Assembly (NCBI RefSeq): GCF_014851905.1 | Contig: NZ_JACVAQ010000001.1 | Location: 434,001-498,000, forward strand | Direction: 5' to 3' | DNA: 64,000 nucleotides | From: Pseudomonas sp. PDM14 | Lineage (GTDB): Bacteria; Pseudomonadota; Gammaproteobacteria; Pseudomonadales; Pseudomonadaceae | In this document: positions 22,080-31,337 of the stretch, one piece after another | Layout of the letters: the number at the start of each line of letters is the position of its first letter | Numbering within the stretch: position 1 is the stretch's first letter | The notes under the pieces: model-generated | Database searches by the model: none | The model's input: only the letters and a program-made list of their open reading frames with translations | Told to the model about the DNA's origin: nothing | Translations under genes and position numbers: made by a program

Positions 22080-22322
22080 CGTTTCTACCCGTCCCTTTTT
22101 GGCCATCCCGAAGCCGCGCCATTCATCTGACCGTACCCTCGATCGCTGCTACCGTTCATTCAGTCCGGCAAGCGCTCGGGCTGTGCCGCCCCGTGGCCGA
22201 TTTTCGCCTAGCGCAACGAAAGGTGAACCAAGCAGGAGTCGCCGATGATCCAACCAGTACGCGCGCAGGACAGCATGCGCCAGCACGCTTCGGGTGCCGC
22301 ACGTCAAACCAAGGATCTGCGC

Positions 22323-23741
22323 ATGCACGTACCGCTCCGCCAACGCCTGATCGCCCTGTGCATCACCCTGCTTCTGCCGGCAGGCGCGGCGCATGCCGAC
22401 TTCACCGCGCAAGGCGCCGATGCGCGGATGCTCGCCAAGCAGGCCTACCTGTATGGCTTTCCCGTCGTCGAGTTCTACAAGACGCTCTACAGCGAAGCCC
22501 TCGACGAACAGAACCCCAACTTCAAGGCGCCGCTCAACCAGATCGGCAATACCGCCAGGCTCCACACGCCGCGCGACAACAGCCTGTCGACGCCGAACCT
22601 GGACACCGCGCCCTCCTTCGCCTGGATGGACCTGCGCGCCGAACCCCTGGTGCTGACGCTGCCGCCGATCGAAGACAGCCGCTATTACTCAGTGCAACTG
22701 ATCGACCTCTATACGCACAACTTCGCCTACCTCGGCACCCGCACCACGGGCAACCAGGGCGGGGTCTTCCTGATTGCCGGGCCATACTGGCAAGGCGAGG
22801 TACCGAGCAGCGTCGACCAGGTCATCCGCAGCGAGAGCAACCTCGTCTATGCGCTCTATCGCACGCAGCTGCTCGGCGAAACCGACCTGCTGCGGGTTCG
22901 ACAGATCCAGCAGGGCTACACCCTGCGCCCTTTGAGCAACTACCTCGGAAATTCGGTGATTCCCAACGTGCCCGCCGTCGACTGGCCGGAGCCTTCCGTC
23001 GACACCAGCGACAGCCCCTCACTGTTTCGCTTTCTCAACTTCATGCTGGGCTTCGCCGCGCAGCATCCCAGCGAAGCCCAGTTGATGAGCGATTTCTCGC
23101 GGATCGGTGTCGGGCGCGGGCTGACCTTCAATGAAAGCCGCCTCAGCGCCAGCCAGCTGAAGTCGCTGCAAACCGGCATCGCCAATGCCAAGGCGGAGTT
23201 CGCCGCCTTGCAGATGGCCGACGACAATGCCGGCCTCCCCAGCGGCAGCTACTACGGCAACCGCGAGCAACTGCAGAACGACTATCTGCGCCGCTATGCC
23301 GGTGCCAGGCTCGGGCTTTTCAGCGACTCCCCGCAGGAGCTCAGCTACCGCGGCTACCTGCGCGACAGCCAGGGCCAGCCGCTGAACGCCGGCCCCCGCA
23401 CCTACACCTTGCGCTTCGCCCCCGGCCAGCTGCCACCGACGCACGCGTTCTGGTCCCTGACGCTGTACGACGCACGCACGCGCGGCCTGGTGGAAAATCC
23501 GCTGGGCCGTTACCAGATCAGCTCTCGCCAGCTCGATCGCCTGCAGATGGACGCCGATGGCGGCCTGACCCTGTACCTGCAGAACCAGTCACCCGGCGTC
23601 GCCAAGGAAAGCAACTGGCTGCCGACACCCAATGGTGCCTTCTACGGTCTGCTGCGGCTGTATCTGCCGCAGGACCCGGTCATCGACGGCACCTGGCAGG
23701 CACCGGCGCTGCTGGCCGAGGAGAAACGCCTCACGCCCTAG
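22323..23741 (+). CDS. secreted DUF1254/DUF1214 protein
   Basis: About 472 residues with a signal peptide ('MHVPLRQRLIALCITLLLPAG', cleavage after 'AHA'). The N-terminal DUF1254 domain ('LAKQAYLYGFPVVEFYKTLYSEAL', 'DTAPSFAWMDLRAEPLVLTLPP') precedes a C-terminal DUF1214 domain ('FWSLTLYDARTRGLVENPLGRYQI'). Function is unknown; family members are periplasmic or envelope proteins often near transport or degradation genes. An alternative ATG at 22245 has a better ribosome site (AGGAG) but would add 26 residues before the signal peptide. There is no obvious partner gene. Confidence 0.8.
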   Translation: MHVPLRQRLIALCITLLLPAGAAHADFTAQGADARMLAKQAYLYGFPVVEFYKTLYSEALDEQNPNFKAPLNQIGNTARLHTPRDNSLSTPNLDTAPSFAWMDLRAEPLVLTLPPIEDSRYYSVQLIDLYTHNFAYLGTRTTGNQGGVFLIAGPYWQGEVPSSVDQVIRSESNLVYALYRTQLLGETDLLRVRQIQQGYTLRPLSNYLGNSVIPNVPAVDWPEPSVDTSDSPSLFRFLNFMLGFAAQHPSEAQLMSDFSRIGVGRGLTFNESRLSASQLKSLQTGIANAKAEFAALQMADDNAGLPSGSYYGNREQLQNDYLRRYAGARLGLFSDSPQELSYRGYLRDSQGQPLNAGPRTYTLRFAPGQLPPTHAFWSLTLYDARTRGLVENPLGRYQISSRQLDRLQMDADGGLTLYLQNQSPGVAKESNWLPTPNGAFYGLLRLYLPQDPVIDGTWQAPALLAEEKRLTP

Positions 23742-23820
23742 CCACTGGCGCAGCGCTTCCCCAGCACGACGGCTCATCGCCTCGGGCTTGCAGTCGCCAG
23801 CCGCTCCGCGCATCCTTTAA

Positions 23821-23836
23821 CTGTATATAAAAACAG
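23821..23836 (+). promoter_or_regulatory. LexA box (SOS operator)
   Basis: CTGTATATAAAAACAG fits the CTG-N10-CAG gammaproteobacterial LexA consensus, with the expected TA-rich core. It ends 13 bases before the ATG of the nuclease gene at 23850, where bound LexA would block transcription or initiation. This places the nuclease/helicase operon under SOS control. Confidence 0.85.
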
Positions 23837-23849
23837 TTGCCGGACTCCC

Positions 23850-25493
23850 ATGCCGCCTGCGCTCGATCCCAGCTTCTACTACCTGAGCAACTTCCTCACC
23901 GCGCTCGCCTGGATCGACGAACGCTACGACGACCTGCTCGATGCCGACGAGCGCCACTTCATCACCTGCTTCCGCCAACTCGATACCGCCGCGCAGGCCC
24001 TGCTGGTGCGCTTGATCATGCGCAAGGGCCCGCATTTTCGCGCGAGCAAGCTGCACTATGCGGAGATCGGCTGCGTGCAACAGGCTGCCGCGCCGCTGCT
24101 GGCCCTGGGCTGGCTCAGCAATGACCAGCCGCTGCCCTTCAGCGAACTGTTCGCCCTGCTGCGCAAGGACGAAGTGGTGCTGCAGTTTCGCGATCAGTTG
24201 GCGGTTGTGTCGCGGAAGAAGAGCGAGCTGTTCGAGCATCTCGCCGATCACCACGGCATCCAGCAACCCTTCTCCGCCTGGTGCCCGGCATTGGTCGATG
24301 AGCGCCTGTACAGCCTGACCCTGGGTGAGCTGTGCGACCGCCTGCGCCTGCTGTTCTTCGGCAATCTGCAACAGGACTGGTCGGAGTTCGTCCTCGCCGA
24401 GCTGGGTATCTTCCGCTACGAGCAGGTGCCGCTGGGCAGTGACTCGCGCGGCTTTCGCTGCCGCGAAGACCTCGACGGCTACCTGCACCTGTGGCGCTGT
24501 CGCGAGCAATTCGCCGCGGGCCTGGCGGTCGCCGAGGTGGTCGAACTGATCGGCGACTTCGCCAGCGCCAATCCCTACGTGCAAGCCCGCCACGACAAGC
24601 TGCTGTTCCGCCTGGCTCAGCAACTGGAGCGCGACGGCGCGCTGGACGATGCCCTGGCGCTGTACCGGCGTACGCCCTACGCCGGTTCGCGCCAACGCCA
24701 GGTGCGCCTGCTCGAGCGCAGCGGCCATTGGCAGCAGGCCTGGGAGCTGGCCGCAACGGCCCTCGCTGCGCCGGAAAGCGCCGCCGAAGCGCAGCTGGTC
24801 GAACGCGCCGCGCAGCGCCTGGCACGTCAGCTGGGTGGCGCACCGCGCAAGCGCAGTGCAACCGGCAGCCCGCCACGCATCGACCTGTGCCTGCCGCGCC
24901 CGCAGCAAGGCAGCGTCGAGTACGCCGTACTCGCTCACCTGCACGAAGAACAGGGGCCGGTGCACTACGTGGAGAACGGCCTGGTCTGCAGCCTGTTCGG
25001 CCTGCTCTGCTGGGAGGCGATCTTCGCCCCGCTGCCAGGGGCTTTCTTCCACCCGTTCCACGCCGGGCCGGTCGACCTGCTCAGCCCGGACTTCGCCAGC
25101 CGCCGCGAGCCACTGTTTTCCGCGTGCCTGCAACGTCTCGACTCCTCCGCCTACCAAGACACGATCCGCAGCACCTACCGCGACAAATTCGCCACCCTGT
25201 CGCCCTTCGTCTACTGGGATCTGCTCAGCGAAGAACTGCTCGAACAGGCCCTGCAGTGCCTGCCCGCAGCTCATCTCAAGGCCTGGTTCCAGCGCCTGCT
25301 CGGTGACCTCAAGGCCAACCGCGCGGGCATGCCGGACCTGATCCAGTTCTGGCCGCAACAGCGCCGCTACCGGATGATCGAGGTCAAGGGCCCCGGCGAC
25401 CGCCTGCAGGACAACCAGCGTCGCTGGCTGGCCTTCTGCGCCGAGCACGGCATGCCGGTGGACGTCTGCTACGTGCAGTGGGCCGAGGCATGA
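23850..25493 (+). CDS. FAN1-type VRR-NUC nuclease
   Basis: 547 residues, similar in plan to bacterial FAN1, a structure-specific 5' flap endo/exonuclease that unhooks interstrand crosslinks in eukaryotes. The C-terminal VRR-NUC domain has a full PD-(D/E)xK site: Asp496 in 'GMPDLI', Glu511 and Lys513 in 'MIEVKGPGDRL', and Gln523. A helical middle region (about 200-430) looks TPR-like and the N-terminal 200 residues are helical DNA-binding type. A strong LexA box lies 13 bases upstream, and the next gene starts in the stop codon (ATGA). Crosslink repair is inferred from the family. Confidence 0.88.
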   Translation: MPPALDPSFYYLSNFLTALAWIDERYDDLLDADERHFITCFRQLDTAAQALLVRLIMRKGPHFRASKLHYAEIGCVQQAAAPLLALGWLSNDQPLPFSELFALLRKDEVVLQFRDQLAVVSRKKSELFEHLADHHGIQQPFSAWCPALVDERLYSLTLGELCDRLRLLFFGNLQQDWSEFVLAELGIFRYEQVPLGSDSRGFRCREDLDGYLHLWRCREQFAAGLAVAEVVELIGDFASANPYVQARHDKLLFRLAQQLERDGALDDALALYRRTPYAGSRQRQVRLLERSGHWQQAWELAATALAAPESAAEAQLVERAAQRLARQLGGAPRKRSATGSPPRIDLCLPRPQQGSVEYAVLAHLHEEQGPVHYVENGLVCSLFGLLCWEAIFAPLPGAFFHPFHAGPVDLLSPDFASRREPLFSACLQRLDSSAYQDTIRSTYRDKFATLSPFVYWDLLSEELLEQALQCLPAAHLKAWFQRLLGDLKANRAGMPDLIQFWPQQRRYRMIEVKGPGDRLQDNQRRWLAFCAEHGMPVDVCYVQWAEA

Positions 25494-27778
25494 GCTACAG
25501 CGTTGCCGTACGCGCTCTCTGCGAATTCACCGCCAAGGAGGGTGACCTCGACCTGCGCTTCACCCCCGCGCCCACCGCGGCCGAAGGCATGGCCGGGCAC
25601 GCCACGGTGGTCGGCCGCCGTGGCGCCGGCTATGTCGCCGAACTGCCGCTGCGCGGCACCTACCCCGGCCTGCTGATCAGCGGCCGCGCCGATGGCTACG
25701 ACCCGGCACTGAACCTGCTGGAAGAGATCAAGACCCACCGCGGCGATGTCGCACGCATTCCGCAGAACCACCGGCTGCTGCACTGGGCCCAGGCCAAGGT
25801 GTATGGCTGGCTGCTCTGCGCCGAACTGCAGCTGCCGCAGATCGACCTGGCAATCGTCTACTTCAACGTCATCTCACAGAAGGAAACGGTGTTTCGCGAG
25901 CGCTTCGCCGCGGCGGATCTGGAGGCCTTCTTCACCCTGCAATGCAGCCGCTTCATTGCCTGGGCCGAACAGGAAAGCGCCCACCGCGTGGCGCGCGACC
26001 AGAGCCTGGAACACCTGCGCTTTCCCTACCCGACCTTTCGCCAGGGTCAGCGTCCGCTGGCCGAAGCGGTGTACCGCGCCGCACGTGACGGCCACTCGTT
26101 GATGGCCCAGGCCACCACCGGCATCGGCAAGACCCTCGGCACTCTGTTCCCGCAGCTCAAGGCGTTTCCCGGCCAGCAGATCGACCGCCTGTTCTTCCTC
26201 ACCGCCAAGACCCCGGGCCGGCGCCTGGCGCTCGATGCCCTGGCCAGCCTGCGCAGCCAGGAAAGCGCCATGCCCCTGCGTGTGCTCGAACACGTCGCCC
26301 GCGACAAGGCCTGCGAGCACCCGGACAAGGCCTGCCACGGTGACGCCTGCCCGCTGGCCAAGGGCTTCTACGACCGCCTGCCCGCAGCCCGCGAGGCGGC
26401 CCTGGCGCGCGCCTGGTTGAATCAGGAACAGGTGCGCGACGTCGCCCTCGCCCACCAGATCTGCCCGTACTACCTCAGTCAGGAGCTGTGCCGCTGGGCC
26501 GATGTGGTGGTCTGCGACTACAACTACTACTTCGACATGGCCGCCCTGCTGCATGGCCTGACCCAGCTCAACGACTGGCGCGTGACGCTGCTGGTCGACG
26601 AGGCGCACAACCTCATCGAGCGCGGCCGCGGCATGTACACCGCCGAACTCGACCAGGCCACGTTCAATGCCGTGCGCAAGGTCGCCCCGGCGGCCTTGAA
26701 GAGCCCGCTGGAGCGCATCGCCCGGCACTGGAACCAGCTGCACCGGGATCAGGAGGTGCCCTACCAGATCTACCCGAGCGTGCCCGACCTGTTCATCGCC
26801 ACCGTGCAGAAGGCCGTCACCGCGATCACCGACCACCTGACCGACCAGCCCAGCGGCAACGACGCCAACCTGCTGCGCTTCTACCTCGACGCCATGCTCT
26901 TCTGCCGCCTGGCCGAAGCCTACGGGCCGCATTCGCTGTTCGACATCACCCGCCACGCCGACGCCGGCAAGCGCGCGCTGTCGACTCTGTGCCTGCGCAA
27001 CATCGTGCCGGCGCCGTTCCTCGCCCCGCGCTTCGCCGCCGCGCACAGCTGCACGCTGTTTTCCGCCACACTGAGCCCGGCGCATTACTACGCCGACCTG
27101 CTCGGCCTGCCGGAGAATACCCGCTGGGAGGATGTTGAATCGCCCTTCCAGGCCACGCAACTGCAGGTTCACGCGGTGAGCAACCTGTCGACCCGCTACC
27201 AGCACCGCGACGCCAGCCTGCGCCCGATCAGCCAGGTGATGGCTCGCCAGTTTCATGCCCAGCCCGGCAACTACCTGGCGTTCTTCAGCAGCTATGCCTA
27301 CCTGCAGCAGGTGCTGGAGCGCTTTCGCCTCGAGCATCCACAGATCCCGTTGTGGGTGCAGTCGCGGAGCATGAGTGAAAGCGATCGCGAGGGCTTTCTC
27401 GCCAACTTCCGCAGCGACTCGCGCGGCATCGGCTTCGCCGTGCTCGGCGGCGCCTTCGGCGAAGGCATCGACCTGCCCGGCAACCGCCTGATCGGCGCCT
27501 TCATCGCCACCCTCGGCCTGCCGCAGGTCAGCCCGATCAACGAAGAAGTGAAGACGCGCATGCAGGCCATGTTCGGCAGCCAGGGCGGCAACGGCTACGA
27601 CTACACCTACCTCTACCCCGGCCTGCAGAAGGTCGTGCAGGCCGCCGGCCGGGTGATCCGCACCCCGCAGGACCAGGGCGTGATCTACCTGCTCGACGAC
27701 CGCTTCAACCAGCCCGCCACCCGCCGCCTGCTACCCACCTGGTGGAAACCCGAGCGCCTGCGTTTGCCCAGCGAATGA
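25490..27778 (+). CDS. PD-(D/E)xK nuclease fused to XPD/DinG-type Fe-S helicase
   Basis: 762 residues. The N-terminal domain has a RecB/Cas4-like nuclease layout: Asp68 in 'SGRADGY', Glu79-x-Lys81 in 'LEEIKTH', and Gln101-x3-Tyr105. The helicase follows: Walker A 'ATTGIGKT' (Lys214), four cysteines suited to an Fe-S cluster (Cys275, 282, 287, 325), DEAH at 370-373, and C-terminal motifs 'LFSATLS' and 'QAAGRVIR'. No four-cysteine cluster typical of Cas4 is seen around the nuclease site itself. It is translationally coupled to the FAN1-type gene (ATGA). The two nucleases and helicase probably act together on damaged DNA. Confidence 0.88.
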   Translation: MSYSVAVRALCEFTAKEGDLDLRFTPAPTAAEGMAGHATVVGRRGAGYVAELPLRGTYPGLLISGRADGYDPALNLLEEIKTHRGDVARIPQNHRLLHWAQAKVYGWLLCAELQLPQIDLAIVYFNVISQKETVFRERFAAADLEAFFTLQCSRFIAWAEQESAHRVARDQSLEHLRFPYPTFRQGQRPLAEAVYRAARDGHSLMAQATTGIGKTLGTLFPQLKAFPGQQIDRLFFLTAKTPGRRLALDALASLRSQESAMPLRVLEHVARDKACEHPDKACHGDACPLAKGFYDRLPAAREAALARAWLNQEQVRDVALAHQICPYYLSQELCRWADVVVCDYNYYFDMAALLHGLTQLNDWRVTLLVDEAHNLIERGRGMYTAELDQATFNAVRKVAPAALKSPLERIARHWNQLHRDQEVPYQIYPSVPDLFIATVQKAVTAITDHLTDQPSGNDANLLRFYLDAMLFCRLAEAYGPHSLFDITRHADAGKRALSTLCLRNIVPAPFLAPRFAAAHSCTLFSATLSPAHYYADLLGLPENTRWEDVESPFQATQLQVHAVSNLSTRYQHRDASLRPISQVMARQFHAQPGNYLAFFSSYAYLQQVLERFRLEHPQIPLWVQSRSMSESDREGFLANFRSDSRGIGFAVLGGAFGEGIDLPGNRLIGAFIATLGLPQVSPINEEVKTRMQAMFGSQGGNGYDYTYLYPGLQKVVQAAGRVIRTPQDQGVIYLLDDRFNQPATRRLLPTWWKPERLRLPSE

Positions 27779-27827
27779 GCGGGCCTGCCGTTTCGCTGTA
27801 CAGGTACCGGGATGGCGCGAAAAACCG

Positions 27828-28400
27828 TCAGGCAGGAATGTCTGCGACGCTCGTGGACTCCGCCTGCGCCGCGGCGTGGAAGATGGCAAACCCCTGCTCC
27901 GCCCCCTCGATCAAAGCCTGGCGATCCAGCATGGCGGCCTGCTCTTCCAGGCGCGCGAGAAAGCGCGGCCACAAGGCGGCCTCCTGGCCATGGCGCAGGT
28001 AATTCAGCGCGTTCTGGTGACCGGGCCAGTCGGCCTGTTCGACGCGAGCAGCCAGCACCCGCGAGCCGAGACGCGAACCTTCGAGTACATAGGCCAGGCC
28101 CCAGAGCAGCGAGGAATGCGTCGGCAGTTGCAGCGTGGCGCCGGTCGCCGGACGCCGGGCATCCAGCGCGATCAGGTCCTGATCCAGTGCATGCCGCCGG
28201 CGACGCATGGCCCAGTCGGGCAACAACACATCGATAGCCGCTGCTTCCAGCGCGGGCTCCAGTAACCACAGCGCCTGGGCATGGGCGAGGAGGAAGTCGC
28301 GGTAACCGTCGCGATGATCCAGCGGGTAGGCCGAATAGGCCTCATCGACACGCGCATGCCAGGGTGCGCCGGCTTCACGCAGCAGTGTGCGCACACTCAT
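27828..28400 (-). CDS. bphO: heme oxygenase BphO
   Basis: 190-residue all-helical heme oxygenase of the BphO type, which opens heme to biliverdin, the chromophore of bacteriophytochromes. The proximal histidine is likely the one in 'APWHARVDEAY' near residue 15. It is the last gene of the bphP operon, and its ATG overlaps the stop of the hybrid kinase (ATGA). In many Pseudomonas bphO directly precedes bphP; here it is separated from bphP by two signalling genes. It is convergent with the helicase gene. Confidence 0.88.
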   Translation of the reverse strand: MSVRTLLREAGAPWHARVDEAYSAYPLDHRDGYRDFLLAHAQALWLLEPALEAAAIDVLLPDWAMRRRRHALDQDLIALDARRPATGATLQLPTHSSLLWGLAYVLEGSRLGSRVLAARVEQADWPGHQNALNYLRHGQEAALWPRFLARLEEQAAMLDRQALIEGAEQGFAIFHAAAQAESTSVADIPA

Positions 28401-30793
28401 GCGTCGCGCTGCCTGGCGCCTTCGAGCGCGGCGTGCAGCTTGTTCGCCAGTTCGTCGTCGCGAAACGGCTTCTGCACGATCACCCGGTCTTCGGCGTCCA
28501 GGCCACCCAGTTCGGCGTAACCGGTGACGAAGATCACCGGCAGTTCGGGGAAACGCTCGGCGACTGCGCCGGCCAGCTGCGCGCCATTCATGCCGGGCAT
28601 GGCGAAATCGGTCAGCAGCAGGTCGACCTGCTCGTCGATGCGCTCCAGCGCTTCCTGCCCGCTGTCTGCCTCGATCACCCGGTAGCCGAGCAGGTCGAGC
28701 AGGCCGGCGGTCACGTCGCGCACATTGGCGTCGTCGTCGACCAGCAGGATGGTTTTCTGCGGCCCGCTGGGCGCCGGCCGGGTCGACAGGTACAGCGGCT
28801 CGGACGCATCCGGCACCGCGTCACGGATGCACGGCAGGTAGACCCTGACCACGGTGCCGCGATCACGCTCGGTGACGATGCTCACGCCGCCACCAGACTG
28901 CTTGGCGAAACCGAACACCTGGGCCAGCCCCAGGCCCGAGCCCTTGCCGACTTCCTTGGTGGTGAAGAACGGCTCGAAGGCCTTGGCCAGCACTTCGTCG
29001 CTCATGCCGCTGCCCGTATCCTGGATCGACAGCACCACATAGGGACCGGGCTCGGGGTCTTCCGGGCGCTGCGGCTTGCGCTCGACCACCTCGTTGCTGG
29101 TCGACAGGCGCAGCGCGCCGCCGTTGCTCATGGCGTCGCGAGCGTTGATCGCCAGGTTGAGGATGATCATTTCCGTCTGCGTCGGGTCGACCAGCGCGCG
29201 CCACAGGTCCGGCGCGGTGCAGGTCTCGATCCAGATCGCACCGCCGAGGGTGCGCTGGAGCATCTCGATCATGCCGTAGAGAGTGTCATTGAGGTTGACC
29301 GGCACCGGTTCCAGGCGCTGACGACGCGAGAACGAAAGGAGCTGCCCGGTCAGCTTGGCGCCACGCTCGCCCGCCTCGCGAATGTTCTGCAGGCGACCGA
29401 GGCTGCGCTCGAAGCTGCCGCGCTGAAAATCACGCTCGAGGAAGGTGGCACTGGTCAGGATCACCGTCAGTAGGTTGTTGAAGTCGTGCGCCACGCCTGC
29501 GGTCAGCTGACCGACCGCCTCCAGACGCTGCATCTGCTCCAGGGTCGCCTCGACGCGCTTGCGCTCGGTGACCTGCTCGCGCAGACGCTGGTTGGTGGCC
29601 GCCAACTCGTCGACCACCGCTCGCTCGCTGGTGATGTCGCGCACCGCGGCGTACATCAGGCCCTCATCGGGAACGATGGTCCACGACAGCCAGCGGTACT
29701 CGCCATTGGCGTGCAGCATGCGATTGACGAAGCGTGTGGAGACGTTGCCATCGGCGACACTAGCGGTCTCGCGGCGCGTGGCCTCGATGTCCTCGGGATG
29801 CACCAGATGCCAGAGCTGATCCTGGCTGAGCAGCTGTCGCGGGCGGCCTAGGGTGTCTTCCCAGGCCGGGTTGAGGGCGATCGGGGTCATGTCGAAACGC
29901 ATGACCGCCAGCAGCTCTCGGGACAGTTCCCAGGTGCGGTCGCGCTCACGGGTGCGCTTTTCCACCCGCTCGCCGAGCAGCTCGTTGAGCCGCTGCAGCG
30001 CCGCGGTGGTGTGCTTCTGTTCGCTGACGTCCTGCATCACGCCGATGAACCGCACACAGCGATCATCCTCGAAGAACGCCCGGCCACTGGCCTGTACCCA
30101 GCGCTCGCGGCCATCGGGCAGCACCACGCGGTACTCGGCCTGGTATTCATTGCCGCTGTCGTGCGCCAGCGCCTCGGTCATCTTGTGCTCGACGTGGGGC
30201 CGGTCGTCCGGATGGCAGCGCTCGAGAAAGGTGCCGACGTCGATGGCGCTGTCGGCGGGCAGTTCGTACAGCGCCTTGCAGCGCTCATCCCAGATCAGCG
30301 TGCCGCTGTCCAGCTGATAGTCCCACATGCCCATGCGTGCGGCATCGAGCGCCAGACGCGCACGCACTTCCACGTCCAGCAGCGCCTCTTCGGCCTGAAG
30401 CCGGCGCCGGCGTTCGTGCACTTCGGCCAGCGCCCGGTTCACCGCCTTGGGCAGCAACTGCAGGTTCTGCTTGAGCACGTAGTCGATGGCGCCGAGGCGC
30501 ATCATGTCCACGGCATGCTCTTCGCCGAACACGCCGGAGAGGAAGATCAGCGGGGTTTTCGGGGCAATCCGCTGGGCGACCTGCAAGGCCTGCGAGCCGG
30601 AAGACCCGGGGAGAATGAAATCACAAAGGATCAGATCGAACTGCTGATGCTGCAGCGCTTCTTCCACGCCCTGATGGTTGTAGACCAGCGTGGGCTCGAC
30701 CTGCAGGCCGTTGCGCTCGAGCGTGAGCAAGGCCAACTCGGCATCGCGCGGACTGTCTTCGACGAACAGCAGTTTCAACGGTTTGAGGGGCAT
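28397..30793 (-). CDS. hybrid histidine kinase (REC-PAS-PAS-HisKA-HATPase-REC)
   Basis: 798 residues with no membrane segment. Layout: N-terminal receiver (about 5-125, phospho-acceptor Asp58 in 'LILCDFILPG'); PAS (about 145-260); PAS (about 290-395); HisKA with His436 in 'AGVAHDFNN'; HATPase with Asn550 in 'NLAINARDAM'; and a C-terminal receiver ('LLVDDDANV', 'LLTDFAMPGMNG'). A receiver at both ends suggests a phosphorelay fed from outside, plausibly by BphP or the small response regulator. It is co-transcribed with bphO (overlap) and lies 65 bases after the response regulator. Confidence 0.9.
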   Translation of the reverse strand: MPLKPLKLLFVEDSPRDAELALLTLERNGLQVEPTLVYNHQGVEEALQHQQFDLILCDFILPGSSGSQALQVAQRIAPKTPLIFLSGVFGEEHAVDMMRLGAIDYVLKQNLQLLPKAVNRALAEVHERRRRLQAEEALLDVEVRARLALDAARMGMWDYQLDSGTLIWDERCKALYELPADSAIDVGTFLERCHPDDRPHVEHKMTEALAHDSGNEYQAEYRVVLPDGRERWVQASGRAFFEDDRCVRFIGVMQDVSEQKHTTAALQRLNELLGERVEKRTRERDRTWELSRELLAVMRFDMTPIALNPAWEDTLGRPRQLLSQDQLWHLVHPEDIEATRRETASVADGNVSTRFVNRMLHANGEYRWLSWTIVPDEGLMYAAVRDITSERAVVDELAATNQRLREQVTERKRVEATLEQMQRLEAVGQLTAGVAHDFNNLLTVILTSATFLERDFQRGSFERSLGRLQNIREAGERGAKLTGQLLSFSRRQRLEPVPVNLNDTLYGMIEMLQRTLGGAIWIETCTAPDLWRALVDPTQTEMIILNLAINARDAMSNGGALRLSTSNEVVERKPQRPEDPEPGPYVVLSIQDTGSGMSDEVLAKAFEPFFTTKEVGKGSGLGLAQVFGFAKQSGGGVSIVTERDRGTVVRVYLPCIRDAVPDASEPLYLSTRPAPSGPQKTILLVDDDANVRDVTAGLLDLLGYRVIEADSGQEALERIDEQVDLLLTDFAMPGMNGAQLAGAVAERFPELPVIFVTGYAELGGLDAEDRVIVQKPFRDDELANKLHAALEGARQRDA

Positions 30794-30858
30794 AAAGACT
30801 CGTGGTCGGTCCCTGTACGGTCAGCAGTGAAGCCGCCGAGCATGCGCTCGTGCGGGCA

Positions 30859-31320
30859 TCACGATTGCGGGCGGCGCTGCAGACGCAGCGAGCCGGGCGG
30901 TGGCTCGTTGAGCACGGCCCAGAATACGCCCAGATCGGAGATCGCCGAGACGAACTCCTTGAATTCGACCGGCTTGACCACGTAGGCGTTCACCCCCAGT
31001 TCGTAGGCACGCAGCAGGTCCGGCTCCTCGCGCGAGGAGGTCAGCATGACAATCGGGATGCTGCGCAGCTCGGGCGTCTCGCGCACCGACTTGAGCACCT
31101 GCAGACCGTCAACCTTGGGCAGCTTGAGATCGAGCAGCATGACCGCCGGATTGCCCTCGGGGCGATCGGCGTGCTGCTTGCGGCGGAACAGGTAATCCAG
31201 CGCCTCGGCGCCGTCACGCAGGACGATCACCTCGTTGGCCAGTTGGCTGCGCTCCAGCGCCACCAGGGTCAGCTCGAGGTCGTGGGGATTGTCCTCGATG
31301 AGAAGAATCGGTTTCAGCAT
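30859..31320 (-). CDS. stand-alone response regulator
   Basis: 153-residue single receiver domain with no output domain. Acidic residues are in 'LLIEDNPHDLE', the phospho-acceptor is in 'MLLDLKLPKVDG', Thr is in 'VMLTSS' and Lys is in 'YVVKPVEF'. It is the typical partner of bacteriophytochrome kinases (Rcp1-like). The ATG at 31320 is used; a TTG at 31341 overlapping the bphP stop is an alternative. It follows bphP by 17 bases and probably receives its phosphate. Confidence 0.88.
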   Translation of the reverse strand: MLKPILLIEDNPHDLELTLVALERSQLANEVIVLRDGAEALDYLFRRKQHADRPEGNPAVMLLDLKLPKVDGLQVLKSVRETPELRSIPIVMLTSSREEPDLLRAYELGVNAYVVKPVEFKEFVSAISDLGVFWAVLNEPPPGSLRLQRRPQS

Positions 31321-31337
31321 AGGGGCTCTCTCTGCGC

